The position numbers were made by a program, and so were the translations under genes. This document shows positions 16,748 through 25,501 of a DNA stretch of 64,000 nt, in pieces (the first letter of the stretch is position 1; every line of letters starts with the position of its first letter). This DNA comes from UBA2227 sp036677505. GTDB taxonomy: Bacteria; Bacillota_I; Bacilli_A; Erysipelotrichales; Erysipelotrichaceae. The notes below the pieces were generated by a model that ran no database searches, had not been told where the DNA came from, and saw only the letters and a list, made by a program, of their open reading frames with translations. Location of the stretch: assembly GCA_036677505.1 (NCBI GenBank), contig JAVBWK010000010.1:14054-78053 (forward strand), written 5' to 3'.

Positions 16748-17698
16748 ATGCAAACATGGTTTAAACTTAAACCGACATTTAAAGAAATGCTTTGGGGAGG
16801 AAGCCGTCTGAAAAGTGAATTCGGCTATGACATTCCCAGTGATCAGACCGGTGAAGCCTGGATCATCAGTGCCCATCCCCACGGCGAGTCCGTCGTGGAA
16901 AACGGCGATGCCGCCGGAGTCCCGCTAAGTCAGCTGTATAAAATGATCCGACCGTATTTCGGTCCGGGGAAAAACGACGAGTTTCCGATCATGGTCAAAA
17001 TTATCGATGCAAACAAAGACTTAAGCGTTCAAGTCCACCCGGATGATGATTATGCCCGCAAAGTCGAGGATTCATTGGGAAAATCAGAAAGCTGGTATGT
17101 GCTGGACTGTGCACCGGATACCCGGATGGTCATGGGACATCATGCCCGCAACAGCGAAGAGTTCAATGCCCACTTGTTATCGGGCAATTATGATACGCTT
17201 TTCCGCAACCTGACGGTGAACAAAGGTGATTGTTTTGATGTATCCGCAGGAACGATCCATGCGATATGCGAAGGAACCCTGGTCTACGAAGCCCAGGAAA
17301 ATTCCAATGTGACCTATCGGGTATACGATTATGACCGGACAGATGCCAAAGGAAACAAACGGGAATTACATATCCGAAAAGCCATGGAAGTCACCAAATC
17401 TCCGTGCAAGCCGGATCCGGTCAGAAGTGAACCGATCATCCGCGGGAATAACCGTGTAACCTTTTTGGTTGAAAACGAGTATTTCCAAATGCGAAAGTAT
17501 GAAATTTATGATGAGCTGACTCTAGAGCTTGGCGAAGTGTTTATGATCATCAGTGTGATCGATGGAGAAGGCCATATCAATCAGAACAAGGTTAACAAAG
17601 GTGATAACTTTATTGCTTTGCCCAACGAAAAAGAACTGACAGTCAAAGGGAATGTCACATGTCTGATCGTTGAGCCCAAAGCTGAGAAAATGATGTGA
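16748..17698 (+). CDS. manA: Mannose-6-phosphate isomerase, class I
   Basis: A 316-residue type I phosphomannose isomerase of the short Bacillota kind. The zinc ligands are present: Gln95 and His97 in VQVHP, Glu114 in GKSESWY, and His171 in AGTIHA. WGG near residue 16 and YRVYDYDR near 190 are conserved family segments. It converts mannose-6-phosphate to fructose-6-phosphate. It is last in an operon with two cupin glucose-6-phosphate isomerases, which supports a role in core hexose-phosphate metabolism, in contrast to the three other ManA-like genes in this window that sit in amino-sugar clusters. Confidence 0.9.
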   Translation: MQTWFKLKPTFKEMLWGGSRLKSEFGYDIPSDQTGEAWIISAHPHGESVVENGDAAGVPLSQLYKMIRPYFGPGKNDEFPIMVKIIDANKDLSVQVHPDDDYARKVEDSLGKSESWYVLDCAPDTRMVMGHHARNSEEFNAHLLSGNYDTLFRNLTVNKGDCFDVSAGTIHAICEGTLVYEAQENSNVTYRVYDYDRTDAKGNKRELHIRKAMEVTKSPCKPDPVRSEPIIRGNNRVTFLVENEYFQMRKYEIYDELTLELGEVFMIISVIDGEGHINQNKVNKGDNFIALPNEKELTVKGNVTCLIVEPKAEKMM

Positions 17699-17701
17699 TT
17701 C

Positions 17702-17723
17702 GAGCGGATATCCGCTCTTTTTT
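17702..17723 (+). terminator. Rho-independent terminator after manA
   Basis: GAGCGGATATCCGCTC (17702-17717) is a perfect palindrome followed by six T residues, directly after the manA stop. Confidence 0.75.
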
Positions 17724-17763
17724 AATGAATTCATTGTAAAATGAATGATAGGAGGCAGTAATC

Positions 17764-18292
17764 ATGAAAATCAAATGTACGTTAGCCATCAGTCTGGACG
17801 GATATATTGCTGATGAATCCGGCGGATATGACTGGATCATCGGGGATGGCGATCATTCAAATGATACGACGAAGAAATGGGATTTCGATGCTTTTATGAA
17901 AGACATCGACATTGTCGTCATGGGCAGAAACTGCTATGACCTGGACATGCATAAGCAATTTGCGAAACAAAAGGTCGTAGTGATCACATCGCGAGCGATT
18001 GATGATGACCGCATCACCGTACTGTCAGATGATATTATTTCTTCATTGCTCGAGATGAAAAAAGATAAGAACATATTTTATTTTCGGCGGCGGGCAGATC
18101 GTATCGATGCTTCGGGAAATCATAGATGAATATGCCATCGGCATCATCCCGGTCATCTTAGGAAAAGGCATTCCGCTGTTTCATCCGTCCGACAATCGTG
18201 TTAAACTGAAACTTGAAGAAATCATGTGCGATGAAGGAATCGTCGTACTTACCTATTCAAGAAATGGGGAATACCATGGAAATCAAACTTGA
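17764..18292 (+). pseudogene. DHFR/RibD-C-like reductase, broken by a single-base frameshift
   Basis: The first 106 codons read as an N-terminal DHFR-family domain (MKIKCTLAISLDGYIAD). In the T-run at 18081-18084 the frame is then lost. Removing one T restores YFGGGQIVSML, the Gly-rich nucleotide-binding motif of the RibD-C/DHFR family, and continues to a normal C-terminus ending at 18292 with VILGKGIPLF. As given, the first frame stops at 18129. It could be a true pseudogene, a phase-variable gene or a sequencing error in a homopolymer. AGGAGG is upstream of ATG 17764. Intact members bind NADPH; many are uncharacterised. Confidence 0.75.
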
Positions 18293-18809
18293 AATTACCC
18301 GTCAAAGCATCCTGGACTGTGCGGCAGATGCCATCGTCAACGCGGCCAACGAAGATCTGATGCGCGGCGGCGGCGTTTGCGGTGTGATTCACAAAGCCGC
18401 AGGTGTTCAGCTGGACGAAGAGCTTTTTACCTTTGGCGGATGCAAACCCGGAGAAGCCGTGGTCACCCAAGGATATAAAACCGGATTTGCTCACATCATC
18501 CATACCGTAGCGCCCCGCTGGTATCAAAACCCGCCAAATAAAGAAGTTCTTTTATTTAACTGCTATATCAACAGCCTGAAACTGGCCGATGCTCTGGGCA
18601 TCGTGACCCTTGCTTTTCCGGCTTTGGGCATGGGCATCTTCCAAGTACCTTTGGGCATTGGCAGTAAAACCGCTTTAATGGCGGTCAATCAGTATCAGAA
18701 AGTAAATAAGAATATCCGAAAAGTCATCTTTGCACTCCCCGATGAAATCATCTACCGTGAGTTCGATCGGATGCTGGATGAAGATAAAGAATACATTCGT
18801 TTCAATTAG
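18276..18809 (+). CDS. Macro-domain protein (ADP-ribose / O-acetyl-ADP-ribose hydrolase-like)
   Basis: A 177-residue single macro domain. NAANEDLMRGGGVCGVIH near residues 22-39 is the ADP-ribose pocket, and the second loop FPALGMGIFQVP near 109-120 is the phosphate-binding loop. Members remove ADP-ribose or acetyl groups from ADP-ribosylated products. The start at 18276 overlaps the tail of the preceding DHFR-like reading frame by 17 bases; GGGGA lies just upstream, and ATG 18264 is an alternative. It precedes the aminotransferase by 9 bases, but no functional link is known. Confidence 0.8.
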   Translation: MEIKLEITRQSILDCAADAIVNAANEDLMRGGGVCGVIHKAAGVQLDEELFTFGGCKPGEAVVTQGYKTGFAHIIHTVAPRWYQNPPNKEVLLFNCYINSLKLADALGIVTLAFPALGMGIFQVPLGIGSKTALMAVNQYQKVNKNIRKVIFALPDEIIYREFDRMLDEDKEYIRFN

Positions 18810-18818
18810 GAGAAAAAT

Positions 18819-19997
18819 ATGAACTTCCATAAAATCAACGACCGTAAAAACACGCATTCCATCAAATGGGACGGACATGCCAAAATGAACATTCCCGAAG
18901 ACTGCCTGCCCATGTGGGTGGCGGATATGGACTTTCAGACCGCACCGGAAATCATTGGCGCACTGACCGCACTCGCGCAACGCGGGATTTACGGATATTC
19001 TTTTGAAAACGATGAATACTTTCAGTCGGTGATCGGCTGGATGAAACGCCGCCATCAATGGATCATCGATAAATCTTGGATAAGCACAACTCCTGGCGTG
19101 GTATCAGCCATTCATGCCTGCCTGATGGCCTTTACCCAACAAGGGGATGCGGTTATGATTCAAAAACCAGTCTACCATCCGTTTTCCAATTCGATCAACC
19201 GGCTTAACCGAAAACTTGTCAATAATGCCTTGGTTGAAAAGGACGGTCAGTATATCATTGATTTCGACGATTTCGAAAGGCAGATCATCGATCATCAGGT
19301 GAAAATGTTCATACTTTGCTCACCGCACAATCCGGTGGGGAGGGTTTGGACCGTTGACGAACTGACGCGCATGGCCGATCTATGCATCAAACACGGTGTA
19401 TTGATCGTTTCTGATGAAATCCATATGGACTTCATATATAAGCCGTATGTCCATCATGTTCTTGCCGGACTGAAAGAGCATTACAAAGATCATGTCATCA
19501 CCCTGACCGCTCCCAGTAAAACCTTCAATCTGGCCGGACTGAAACTGTCCAATACGGTCATTGCCAATGCAAATCTCAAAAGAAAATTTGATTCGGTCTA
19601 TGATGATTTATCCGTACATGCCGGACACACCTTTGGTTTGGTGGCTACACAAGCCGCCTATGAACATGGAGATCGCTATGTCGATGAAATGATCGATTAT
19701 CTTTATGAGAATCTTATGCTGATACATTCGTTTTTTGAGCAGCACTGTCCAAAGATTAAAATCATTCAACCCCAAGGTCTGTACTTGGTGTGGGTGGACT
19801 TCCGTAATCTGGGATTAAATCAGCGCGAACTGAAAGAATTTCTGCTGAAAAAGGCCAAGCTTTGGCTCAATGACGGCATGATCTTCGGAAAAGAAGGGGA
19901 AGGATTTCAGCGGATCAACATCGCAACGCCCCGGGCGAACATTGAAAAAGCACTGAACCAGCTGCTCAGTGCCCTCGAAGAAGAAAATCTGTGCTAA
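18819..19997 (+). CDS. PatB/MalY-family PLP aminotransferase (cystathionine beta-lyase type)
   Basis: A 392-residue fold-type I PLP enzyme. PMWVADMDF near residue 28 is the hallmark of the PatB/MalY group, SPHNPVGRVW near 167 and SDEIHMDF near 199 hold the Asn and Asp that contact the cofactor, and Lys234 in APSKTFNL forms the Schiff base. Members cleave cystathionine or cysteine conjugates by beta-elimination, and some act as aminotransferases. GGAGAAAAAT precedes the ATG. A bidirectional terminator follows the stop. Confidence 0.88.
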   Translation: MNFHKINDRKNTHSIKWDGHAKMNIPEDCLPMWVADMDFQTAPEIIGALTALAQRGIYGYSFENDEYFQSVIGWMKRRHQWIIDKSWISTTPGVVSAIHACLMAFTQQGDAVMIQKPVYHPFSNSINRLNRKLVNNALVEKDGQYIIDFDDFERQIIDHQVKMFILCSPHNPVGRVWTVDELTRMADLCIKHGVLIVSDEIHMDFIYKPYVHHVLAGLKEHYKDHVITLTAPSKTFNLAGLKLSNTVIANANLKRKFDSVYDDLSVHAGHTFGLVATQAAYEHGDRYVDEMIDYLYENLMLIHSFFEQHCPKIKIIQPQGLYLVWVDFRNLGLNQRELKEFLLKKAKLWLNDGMIFGKEGEGFQRINIATPRANIEKALNQLLSALEEENLC

Positions 19998-19998
19998 A

Positions 19999-20018
19999 AA
20001 AAGGCCGTTTGGCCTTTT
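19999..20018. terminator. Bidirectional terminator between convergent genes
   Basis: AAAAGGCC (19999-20006) and GGCCTTTT (20011-20018) around GTTT lie between the aminotransferase stop and the stop of the LiaF-like gene, with A/T runs on both sides. Confidence 0.75.
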
Positions 20019-20481
20019 ATGCTTCTTGCTCTTCGATTTCAATGACCGGTTCTTTCTCCCTGCGGATATTAAGACCGGACAGTTTCATATTGTAAGTTAT
20101 AAAAAGTACGGGCTGATCATCGCTCAGCAGATTGCCGCAGGCATTGTTAATGCCCGAGTTGTGATTGACACCGTTGGCAATGACCCGCCAGCCTTTGGGA
20201 ACGACGATGTCGATGCCCGAAAAGTTGCCAAACAAAGCCAGCTGACCCATATTGTTCTTAAGGGTAGCTTTGGTAAAATCCATGTGCAAACCGGAGTAAT
20301 TGACCGCATACGAAGCCGAATCAAATGCATCCTCAAATTTCACGGCTTCACCTTTAAAATTGATCTTCTTGTCATACCCCTTCATTTGCTTCTGCGTGGT
20401 CACGACATTGTATGCAACCGCTCCGGCACCGGCCGCAACCGTTAACGCAGCCACCGTCAGAAAGATGTTTCTCTTTTTCAT
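20017..20481 (-). CDS. LiaF-like envelope-stress protein, membrane anchored
   Basis: A 154-residue protein with an N-terminal anchor helix (about residues 6-26) and a C-terminal beta-rich domain whose FSGIDIVVPKGWRV segment resembles the DUF2154/LiaF C-terminal domain. Those domains occur in proteins of the Lia cell-envelope stress response and usually sit near PspC genes, as here. It lies 15 bases after pspC in the same operon and has AAAGGAGG upstream of ATG 20481. Its detailed role is unknown; membrane stress sensing is inferred from the family and neighbour. Confidence 0.65.
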   Translation of the reverse strand: MKKRNIFLTVAALTVAAGAGAVAYNVVTTQKQMKGYDKKINFKGEAVKFEDAFDSASYAVNYSGLHMDFTKATLKNNMGQLALFGNFSGIDIVVPKGWRVIANGVNHNSGINNACGNLLSDDQPVLFITYNMKLSGLNIRREKEPVIEIEEQEA

Positions 20482-20496
20482 CGTAATCCTCCTTTT

Positions 20497-20706
20497 CTAT
20501 CGAATGTCTGTTTTTTCAGGCAAAACGATCCATAAAATGATATAGATTCCCAAACCAAAACCCAATCCAAAAAGAGCAAGCAAAAATGCAATTCTTACTA
20601 ATGATACATCTACTTTGAAACGTTCGGATAAACCGGAGCAGACACCGCCCAAAACAGCGCCGTCCTTACTTCGATACAACTGCGAATTCGGATCATGATA
20701 GGCCAT
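20497..20706 (-). CDS. PspC-domain protein
   Basis: A 69-residue protein that is essentially one PspC domain: a short N-terminal segment with GGVCSGLSERFKVD, then one membrane helix rich in Gly and Leu. PspC proteins take part in membrane-stress responses. GGGGGTG is upstream of ATG 20706. It leads a two-gene operon with the LiaF-like protein. An inverted repeat AGATGA/TCATCT (20742-20755), upstream of a possible minus-strand -10 (20730-20735), may be an operator. Confidence 0.8.
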   Translation of the reverse strand: MAYHDPNSQLYRSKDGAVLGGVCSGLSERFKVDVSLVRIAFLLALFGLGFGLGIYIILWIVLPEKTDIR

Positions 20707-20741
20707 AAATGCACCCCCTTTTACTGAGTATATTATAACAC

Positions 20742-20755
20742 AGATGAAATCATCT
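20742..20755. promoter_or_regulatory. Inverted repeat between divergent pspC and tocopherol-cyclase-like genes
   Basis: Arms AGATGA and TCATCT flank AA. Upstream of the pspC start, ATTATA at 20730-20735 reads TATAAT on the minus strand and may be its -10, with the repeat in its spacer/-35 region. Confidence 0.3.
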
Positions 20756-20788
20756 ACGATATAATTACAAAAAGAGGTGTCATGTTGT

Positions 20789-21706
20789 ATGAGAGATCCA
20801 GTGTTATTTCAAGGCATAAACAGAAGTGACCGCTATTTTGAAGGCTGGTATTTTAAGCAGGTTTGTCAAGAAAACAGCGGTTCGATCAGTTTTATTCCCG
20901 GAGTCAGTCTGATCGATCACGATCGCCATGCATTTATTCAGGTGATCATGGCTCCGAAAACTGAAACGCATTATTTCCGATTCGGCATTGATGCATTCGA
21001 TTGGCAAGACGATCCGTTTATGATAAGGATTGGTAAGAATAAGTTTTCTAAAGACGGGATTACCATCGACCTTTCCAACGAAGCGTTCTCAGTCAGAGGA
21101 ATGCTCACATATGATAAATTCACTCCTATTCAGACATCTGTTTATTCACCCGGCATCATGGGCCCTTTCACTTATATTCCCAACATGGAGTGCAATCACG
21201 GTGTCATCAGCATGAAACACGATGTCAACGGAGAATTGCTGATCAACGGTCAATCGTGGTCCTTTCATAAAGATCGCGGATATATAGAGAAAGACTGGGG
21301 CACATCCTTTCCGAAGCGATACCTGTGGGTTCAGGCCAATCATTTCAACGATCCTTCGGTATCATTTATGGCAAGTGTCGCAGACATCCCAATGATGGGA
21401 CTGACTTTCAGCGGACTGATCGCCAACTTGATTATTGAAGGGAAAGAACACCGCTTCGCGACATATACCGGACACAAAGGCCGAAATATTCAGTCTTTTA
21501 ACGGCGGATTCTCATTTGAAATAAGCAGAGGCAATGAAACTTGCCAAGTGTTGGTACACTATGACGATGCCGGAGAACTGAAAGCACCGCAACGCGGTGC
21601 CATGAATGGAGTCATCAAGGAAGGTCTGGGAGCACAAATCACGATTACATACCAAAACAAAAGGTATGTCAGTGATTATGGCGGAGCCGAGTTTGTCGGT
21701 TATTGA
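20789..21706 (+). CDS. Tocopherol-cyclase-like protein
   Basis: A 305-residue beta-rich protein matching the tocopherol cyclase-like family. The diagnostic segments are FEGWYFKQ near the N-terminus and GYIEKDWGTSFPKRYLWVQA near residues 164-183. In plants and cyanobacteria the family closes the chromanol ring; in Bacillota its members are uncharacterised and probably act on another lipid or terpenoid. I chose ATG 20789, which is the right distance from AGAGG; a GTG at 20777 overlaps that site. It overlaps the convergent lipid-kinase gene by 7 bases. Confidence 0.75.
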   Translation: MRDPVLFQGINRSDRYFEGWYFKQVCQENSGSISFIPGVSLIDHDRHAFIQVIMAPKTETHYFRFGIDAFDWQDDPFMIRIGKNKFSKDGITIDLSNEAFSVRGMLTYDKFTPIQTSVYSPGIMGPFTYIPNMECNHGVISMKHDVNGELLINGQSWSFHKDRGYIEKDWGTSFPKRYLWVQANHFNDPSVSFMASVADIPMMGLTFSGLIANLIIEGKEHRFATYTGHKGRNIQSFNGGFSFEISRGNETCQVLVHYDDAGELKAPQRGAMNGVIKEGLGAQITITYQNKRYVSDYGGAEFVGY

Positions 21707-22599
21707 ATAGGCTTATTAAGAATCAGATTGATTTTTCTGGGCAGACAAACGATATCTGCCTTTTTATATGCACCGCCAAACTCACCGTCAAGACACCAGT
21801 TGAGTGCTTGCGATGATTCGATGGTCAGTGAAGATACAGATTTCATTTCGATCAGCGGATGGGTATAATTCCCTTTTGCCAGCTGGGTAATGATATCGAT
21901 CCAATCGGATACATTCTTTGGATATCGGATGATAAGCAGCTCCAACAAACCGTCGTCCGTACGGACCAGCTCTTTGGGATATCGCAACATACCGGCAACC
22001 GAAGATGAGTTTGTCACAGCTAAGAAAACAACCTCTTCCTCAACCGAGTCACCGTTGATCTTTATGGTCACGCGATGCTTACACAGGGAAGCAAAGTGAG
22101 AAACCGAGTACAATAAATATGCACCATAGCCCAACAGATTTTTTGCCATCTGAGGTGTTTTGTATGAAACGGCCGTAAATGCACCGATCGAAGCGATATA
22201 ACTGAAATAATGATTCTCGAACCGACCGATATCCAAGGGGACGATTTCGCCGGTCATGATATCATCCGCAGACTGCCGAATGTTACGGACCAGCTGATGG
22301 CTGCGCGCAAAATCGTTGGTCGTTCCGGCTGGGATAAAACCCAAAGATATCTCTGAACGGGCATTCATGATGCCGGTAATGACCTCATTCAACGTTCCAT
22401 CTCCACCCAGACAGGCAATCATATCATATTGTTCGTGATTTTTCTCAACCAACAGCGTAGCATCGGCCGGACGCTTGGTCATGACCATGTTGCACACATC
22501 GGCACGCACGGAAATCTGTCTGACCAAGGCAAAAAGCCGGCTTCGGGACTTCAGTTTGCCGGCTTTTGGATTAACGATCAATAATACTTTTTTTGACAT
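21700..22599 (-). CDS. Diacylglycerol/lipid kinase, DagK/YegS family
   Basis: A 299-residue protein with the DAGK catalytic fold. NPKAGK near residue 10 and CLGGDGTLNEVITG near 63-76 are the ATP-binding motifs, and AGTTNDFA near 95 belongs to the same site. Members phosphorylate diacylglycerol or related lipids in phospholipid recycling. GGGCGG is upstream of ATG 22599. Its 3' end overlaps that of the tocopherol-cyclase-like gene by 7 bases in convergent orientation. Confidence 0.88.
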   Translation of the reverse strand: MSKKVLLIVNPKAGKLKSRSRLFALVRQISVRADVCNMVMTKRPADATLLVEKNHEQYDMIACLGGDGTLNEVITGIMNARSEISLGFIPAGTTNDFARSHQLVRNIRQSADDIMTGEIVPLDIGRFENHYFSYIASIGAFTAVSYKTPQMAKNLLGYGAYLLYSVSHFASLCKHRVTIKINGDSVEEEVVFLAVTNSSSVAGMLRYPKELVRTDDGLLELLIIRYPKNVSDWIDIITQLAKGNYTHPLIEMKSVSSLTIESSQALNWCLDGEFGGAYKKADIVCLPRKINLILNKPIQ

Positions 22600-22708
22600 A
22601 ACGACCGCCCTATCGGATGTTTGTTACTACCATTATACGGTTTCTGCAGGTATTATTCAATCTGTACCCAACAATATGATATACTGATTATGTTGTGAGG
22701 GTGATTCT

Positions 22709-23818
22709 ATGGACATAAAACGTAAACAAAAATTTCTGATCGAAGTAGGGTATCTGGCCGTATTATTCGGACTGATCTATATTACATTCAAGTATTTCAT
22801 TCCGCTGATTTTCCCGTTTGTGTTAGGGTTTATCATTGCCTTTATATTCAAACCGGTCATTCGTACGATGACTACGAAACTTAAGCTTCCAAACAGCTTG
22901 TCCGCTTTGATCGTGGTCGGATTCTTTTATCTGCTCTTATTGGCCATAACGATCTTTTTGGGCATTGAAGTATTCTTATATCTCAGAGATTTCTTCATTG
23001 AAATCCCTGAATTCTATAACAATGTGCTGCTGCCGTGGTTATCCGGAGTATTAACAGATCTGGAAGAACTTGCCTCTCAGATCGATCCGGCTCTGGTCGA
23101 TCAGGTTCGGCAGTACTCCGCTCAAATCCTTGAATCCCTGGGCAATCTGATCACTTCAATATCTGTCGGCAGTCTGACCTATATCACTAATATTGCAACC
23201 AAAGTCCCATTATTTCTGGTTGGATTTTTGCTCACGGTCATCTCATCCTTTTTCATTGCGATGGACTATCAGAAAATCGTCAACTTTTTGTTGGATCAGG
23301 TATCGCCAAGCAAGCGCAGTCTGATCATTGATGCACAGCTGTTTTTAGTGTCAACCCTTCAGAAGTACGGGAAATCGTATCTGATGATTATGTCCATAAC
23401 CTTTGTCGAACTGACCATCGGACTTTCCATCTTAGGAATCGAGTCAGCCATTGCGATTGCCTTTCTGATCGCGATATTTGATATTCTGCCCGTAGCCGGG
23501 ACCGGAGGCATCATGGTTCCATGGACGATCTTTACCTTTTTGGAAGGGAATCCTAAACTGGGATTCGGGCTGTTGATCTTATATCTGATCATCACGGTTA
23601 TCCGAAATATCATTGAGCCTAAAATCATCGGTGATCAGGTCGGGTTACACCCATTGCTCACATTGATCGCGATGTACATCGGTCTGCAATTGTTCGGTGT
23701 TGCCGGATTGTTCGGTTTACCGATCACTTTAGCTATTCTTAACGGATTGCACCGCAGCAATAAAATCGTATTGTACAGACAAAGAAAGCCGGGCGAAATC
23801 ATTCCCGAGGCTGAGTAA
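22709..23818 (+). CDS. AI-2E / YtvI-family membrane protein
   Basis: A 369-residue membrane protein with a paired N-terminal helix unit, a soluble helical segment (about residues 90-150), and four to five C-terminal helices. FPFVLGFIIAFIFKPVI near residues 32-48 and the C-terminal DQVGLHPLLTLIAMYIG are strong AI-2E-family signatures. Homologues include sporulation protein YtvI and Na+/H+ antiporter-like members, so the transported species is uncertain. Start is ATG 22709 with GTGAGGGTG upstream. It is followed by an independent promoter for rubredoxin. Confidence 0.85.
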   Translation: MDIKRKQKFLIEVGYLAVLFGLIYITFKYFIPLIFPFVLGFIIAFIFKPVIRTMTTKLKLPNSLSALIVVGFFYLLLLAITIFLGIEVFLYLRDFFIEIPEFYNNVLLPWLSGVLTDLEELASQIDPALVDQVRQYSAQILESLGNLITSISVGSLTYITNIATKVPLFLVGFLLTVISSFFIAMDYQKIVNFLLDQVSPSKRSLIIDAQLFLVSTLQKYGKSYLMIMSITFVELTIGLSILGIESAIAIAFLIAIFDILPVAGTGGIMVPWTIFTFLEGNPKLGFGLLILYLIITVIRNIIEPKIIGDQVGLHPLLTLIAMYIGLQLFGVAGLFGLPITLAILNGLHRSNKIVLYRQRKPGEIIPEAE

Positions 23819-23831
23819 TGTTCGATTGTCA

Positions 23832-23859
23832 TTGAAAAGATGCGCATATTTGATATACT
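23832..23859 (+). promoter_or_regulatory. Sigma-A-like promoter of the rubredoxin gene
   Basis: TTGAAA (23832-23837) and TATACT (23854-23859) are separated by 16 bases, about 33 bases before the rubredoxin ATG. Confidence 0.6.
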
Positions 23860-23891
23860 AACAATAGAGATATAAGAAAGGAACCAAGAAT

Positions 23892-24053
23892 ATGAAATAT
23901 CAATGTCTGGCATGTGAATACATCTATGATCCGGCGGTAGGCGATCCGGATAGCGGAATTGCTCCGGGAACACCCTTTGAGGATATCCCTGAAGATTGGA
24001 TGTGCCCTCTTTGCGGCGTAAGCAAAGATATGTTTGAGCCCATTACAGAATAA
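23892..24053 (+). CDS. Rubredoxin
   Basis: A 53-residue protein that starts MKYQCLACEYIYDP and ends CPLCGVSKDMFEP. The two CxxC pairs (Cys5, Cys8, Cys38, Cys41) bind one iron, and the spacing and aromatic residues (Tyr10, Tyr12, Trp36) are those of classic rubredoxins. It is a one-electron carrier, in anaerobes usually for oxygen and peroxide detoxification. GAAAGGAACC lies upstream of ATG 23892. It shares a 48-base gap with the cyclophilin gene and may be cotranscribed with it. Confidence 0.95.
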   Translation: MKYQCLACEYIYDPAVGDPDSGIAPGTPFEDIPEDWMCPLCGVSKDMFEPITE

Positions 24054-24101
24054 GCTTGCCGGCACGATCATCGATTGTGCCTTTCTTTCGAAGGAGAAAA
24101 C

Positions 24102-24617
24102 ATGAACCCAATTGTCACTCTGACCATGGAAAGCGGTCAGGAAATAAAAATCGAGCTTTTCCCGGAGGTTGCACCTAACACCGTCAATAACTTCATTTCA
24201 CTTGTATCAAAAGGCTATTATGACGGACTGATCTTTCATCGGGTCATCCCGAATTTCATGATCCAAGGCGGCTGTCCAACCGGTACCGGAACCGGCAATC
24301 CCGGCTACTCCATCAAAGGTGAATTTACTTCCAACGGATTTAAAAACGAATTGAAACATAAGCGCGGTGTCATCTCGATGGCCAGATCATCCTTGCCCAA
24401 CAGTGCCGGATCGCAGTTTTTTCTGATGGTCGCTGATTCACCGCATTTAGACGGTCAGTATGCCTCATTTGGACAAATCATTTCCGGTATGGAAGAGGTC
24501 GATCGCATCGTCAAGGTCAAACGTGACTTCCGTGACCGTCCGGCCGAAGATCAGCGGATCAAGAAAGCAACAGTCGAAACTTTCAAAATCGAATACCCTC
24601 AACCAACCAAAGCTTAA
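24102..24617 (+). CDS. Peptidyl-prolyl cis-trans isomerase, cyclophilin type
   Basis: A 171-residue bacterial cyclophilin. FHRVIPNFMIQGG near residues 46-58 includes the catalytic arginine, followed by GNPGYSIKGEF and the SAGSQFFLM block near 104-112. It speeds prolyl isomerisation in protein folding; without a signal peptide it acts in the cytoplasm. AAGGAG precedes ATG 24102. A terminator follows at once. Confidence 0.92.
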   Translation: MNPIVTLTMESGQEIKIELFPEVAPNTVNNFISLVSKGYYDGLIFHRVIPNFMIQGGCPTGTGTGNPGYSIKGEFTSNGFKNELKHKRGVISMARSSLPNSAGSQFFLMVADSPHLDGQYASFGQIISGMEEVDRIVKVKRDFRDRPAEDQRIKKATVETFKIEYPQPTKA

Positions 24618-24640
24618 CCTTCGCAAGAAGGTTTTTCTTT
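24616..24640 (+). terminator. Rho-independent terminator after the cyclophilin gene
   Basis: AACCTTC (24616-24622) and GAAGGTT (24627-24633) around GCAA, then TTTCTTTT. Confidence 0.75.
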
Positions 24641-24657
24641 TGAGTGAAACACATGAC

Positions 24658-24698
24658 AAAGATGATAGAAAATGATAGAATATGATTGAAAATGATAG
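24658..24698. promoter_or_regulatory. Array of four 10-base direct repeats, candidate DeoR-type operator
   Basis: Consecutive 10-base units start at 24658, 24668, 24678 and 24688: AAAGATGATA, GAAAATGATA, GAATATGATT, GAAAATGATA. The ATGA core recurs exactly every 10 bases, one helical turn. Related units stand upstream of three other operons in this window. The array ends 32 bases before the SIS gene that opens the amino-sugar operon. DeoR-family proteins such as AgaR are known to bind similar A/T-rich direct repeats. Confidence 0.55.
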
Positions 24699-24730
24699 TT
24701 TAGTGCCAATATCATGCGAAAGGAGCTTAT

Positions 24731-25501
24731 ATGAGCACAGTATATATGGACTATATTACTGCAACACACAAAATCATCAATGATATCACAACGACCCAAA
24801 TGGAAACCATCGAACAGGTTTCCCAGATTTTTGCGGAGTGTATCGCCAACGACGGACTGGTCCATGTCTATGGATCAGGCCATTCACGCATGGCCGTGGA
24901 AGAAGTATTCCCGCGTTATGGCAGTTTCCCCGGATTTCACACCATCGTCGAACTGTCGATGACTTTCCATAACCAGGTCGTCGGTGCCAACGGTCAGCGC
25001 CAGGCCATGTTTATCGAAAATGTGGAGGGGCTTGCTGAGCAAATACTTAATAACTTCGTATTCAAACCGCAAGATGTCTTCTTGTTGTTTTCGACCAGCG
25101 GTGTCGGAAATGTCGTCGTTGAAATGGCTATGGGGGCCAAAAAGCGCGGTATGAAAGTCATCGCTATCACCGCAGTTGAAAATTGCAAACTGACTCCGCA
25201 CAAACATTCCGCCGGAACCAAGCTGATCGATGTTGCGGATATTCTGATCGATACCTGTGTGCCGATGGGAGATGCGGTCGTCCATGTGCCCAATCTGATC
25301 ACTCCGGTAGGACCGACCTCAACCATCGCCAACACGCTGATTGTGAACCTGATCAAAGTCCGGGTGGCCCAGTTGCTGACCGAAAAGGGACAACCACCTT
25401 ATGTACTGACCAGTCCGGTATTTGTCGGAAAAGAAGCATCCCGCCAGCTCTTTGAAGATACCTACAATGACTACCGACGCAGAGTGAACCGGCCGTTATG
25501 A
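24731..25501 (+). CDS. SIS-domain sugar isomerase, UPF0309 type (copy 1)
   Basis: A 256-residue protein with one SIS domain. VYGSGHSRM near residues 46-54 and LFSTSGVGN near 120-128 are the two sugar-phosphate-binding loops, and TPVGPTSTIAN near 197-207 is a family-specific segment. SIS proteins isomerise or bind phosphosugars. It is the first gene of an eight-gene operon with SDR, FAD oxidoreductase, phosphotriesterase-like, KDPG-type aldolase, NagA, ManA-like and DeoC genes. Copy 2 at 62671, with long blocks of identical residues, closes the corrinoid operon. Its substrate is probably an amino-sugar phosphate. AAGGAG is upstream. Confidence 0.8.
   Translation: MSTVYMDYITATHKIINDITTTQMETIEQVSQIFAECIANDGLVHVYGSGHSRMAVEEVFPRYGSFPGFHTIVELSMTFHNQVVGANGQRQAMFIENVEGLAEQILNNFVFKPQDVFLLFSTSGVGNVVVEMAMGAKKRGMKVIAITAVENCKLTPHKHSAGTKLIDVADILIDTCVPMGDAVVHVPNLITPVGPTSTIANTLIVNLIKVRVAQLLTEKGQPPYVLTSPVFVGKEASRQLFEDTYNDYRRRVNRPL

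Noticed and set aside
24658..24698. CRISPR-like repeat array
   Set aside because: The units are only 10 bases, contiguous and degenerate, with no spacers and no cas genes; a regulatory direct repeat fits better.
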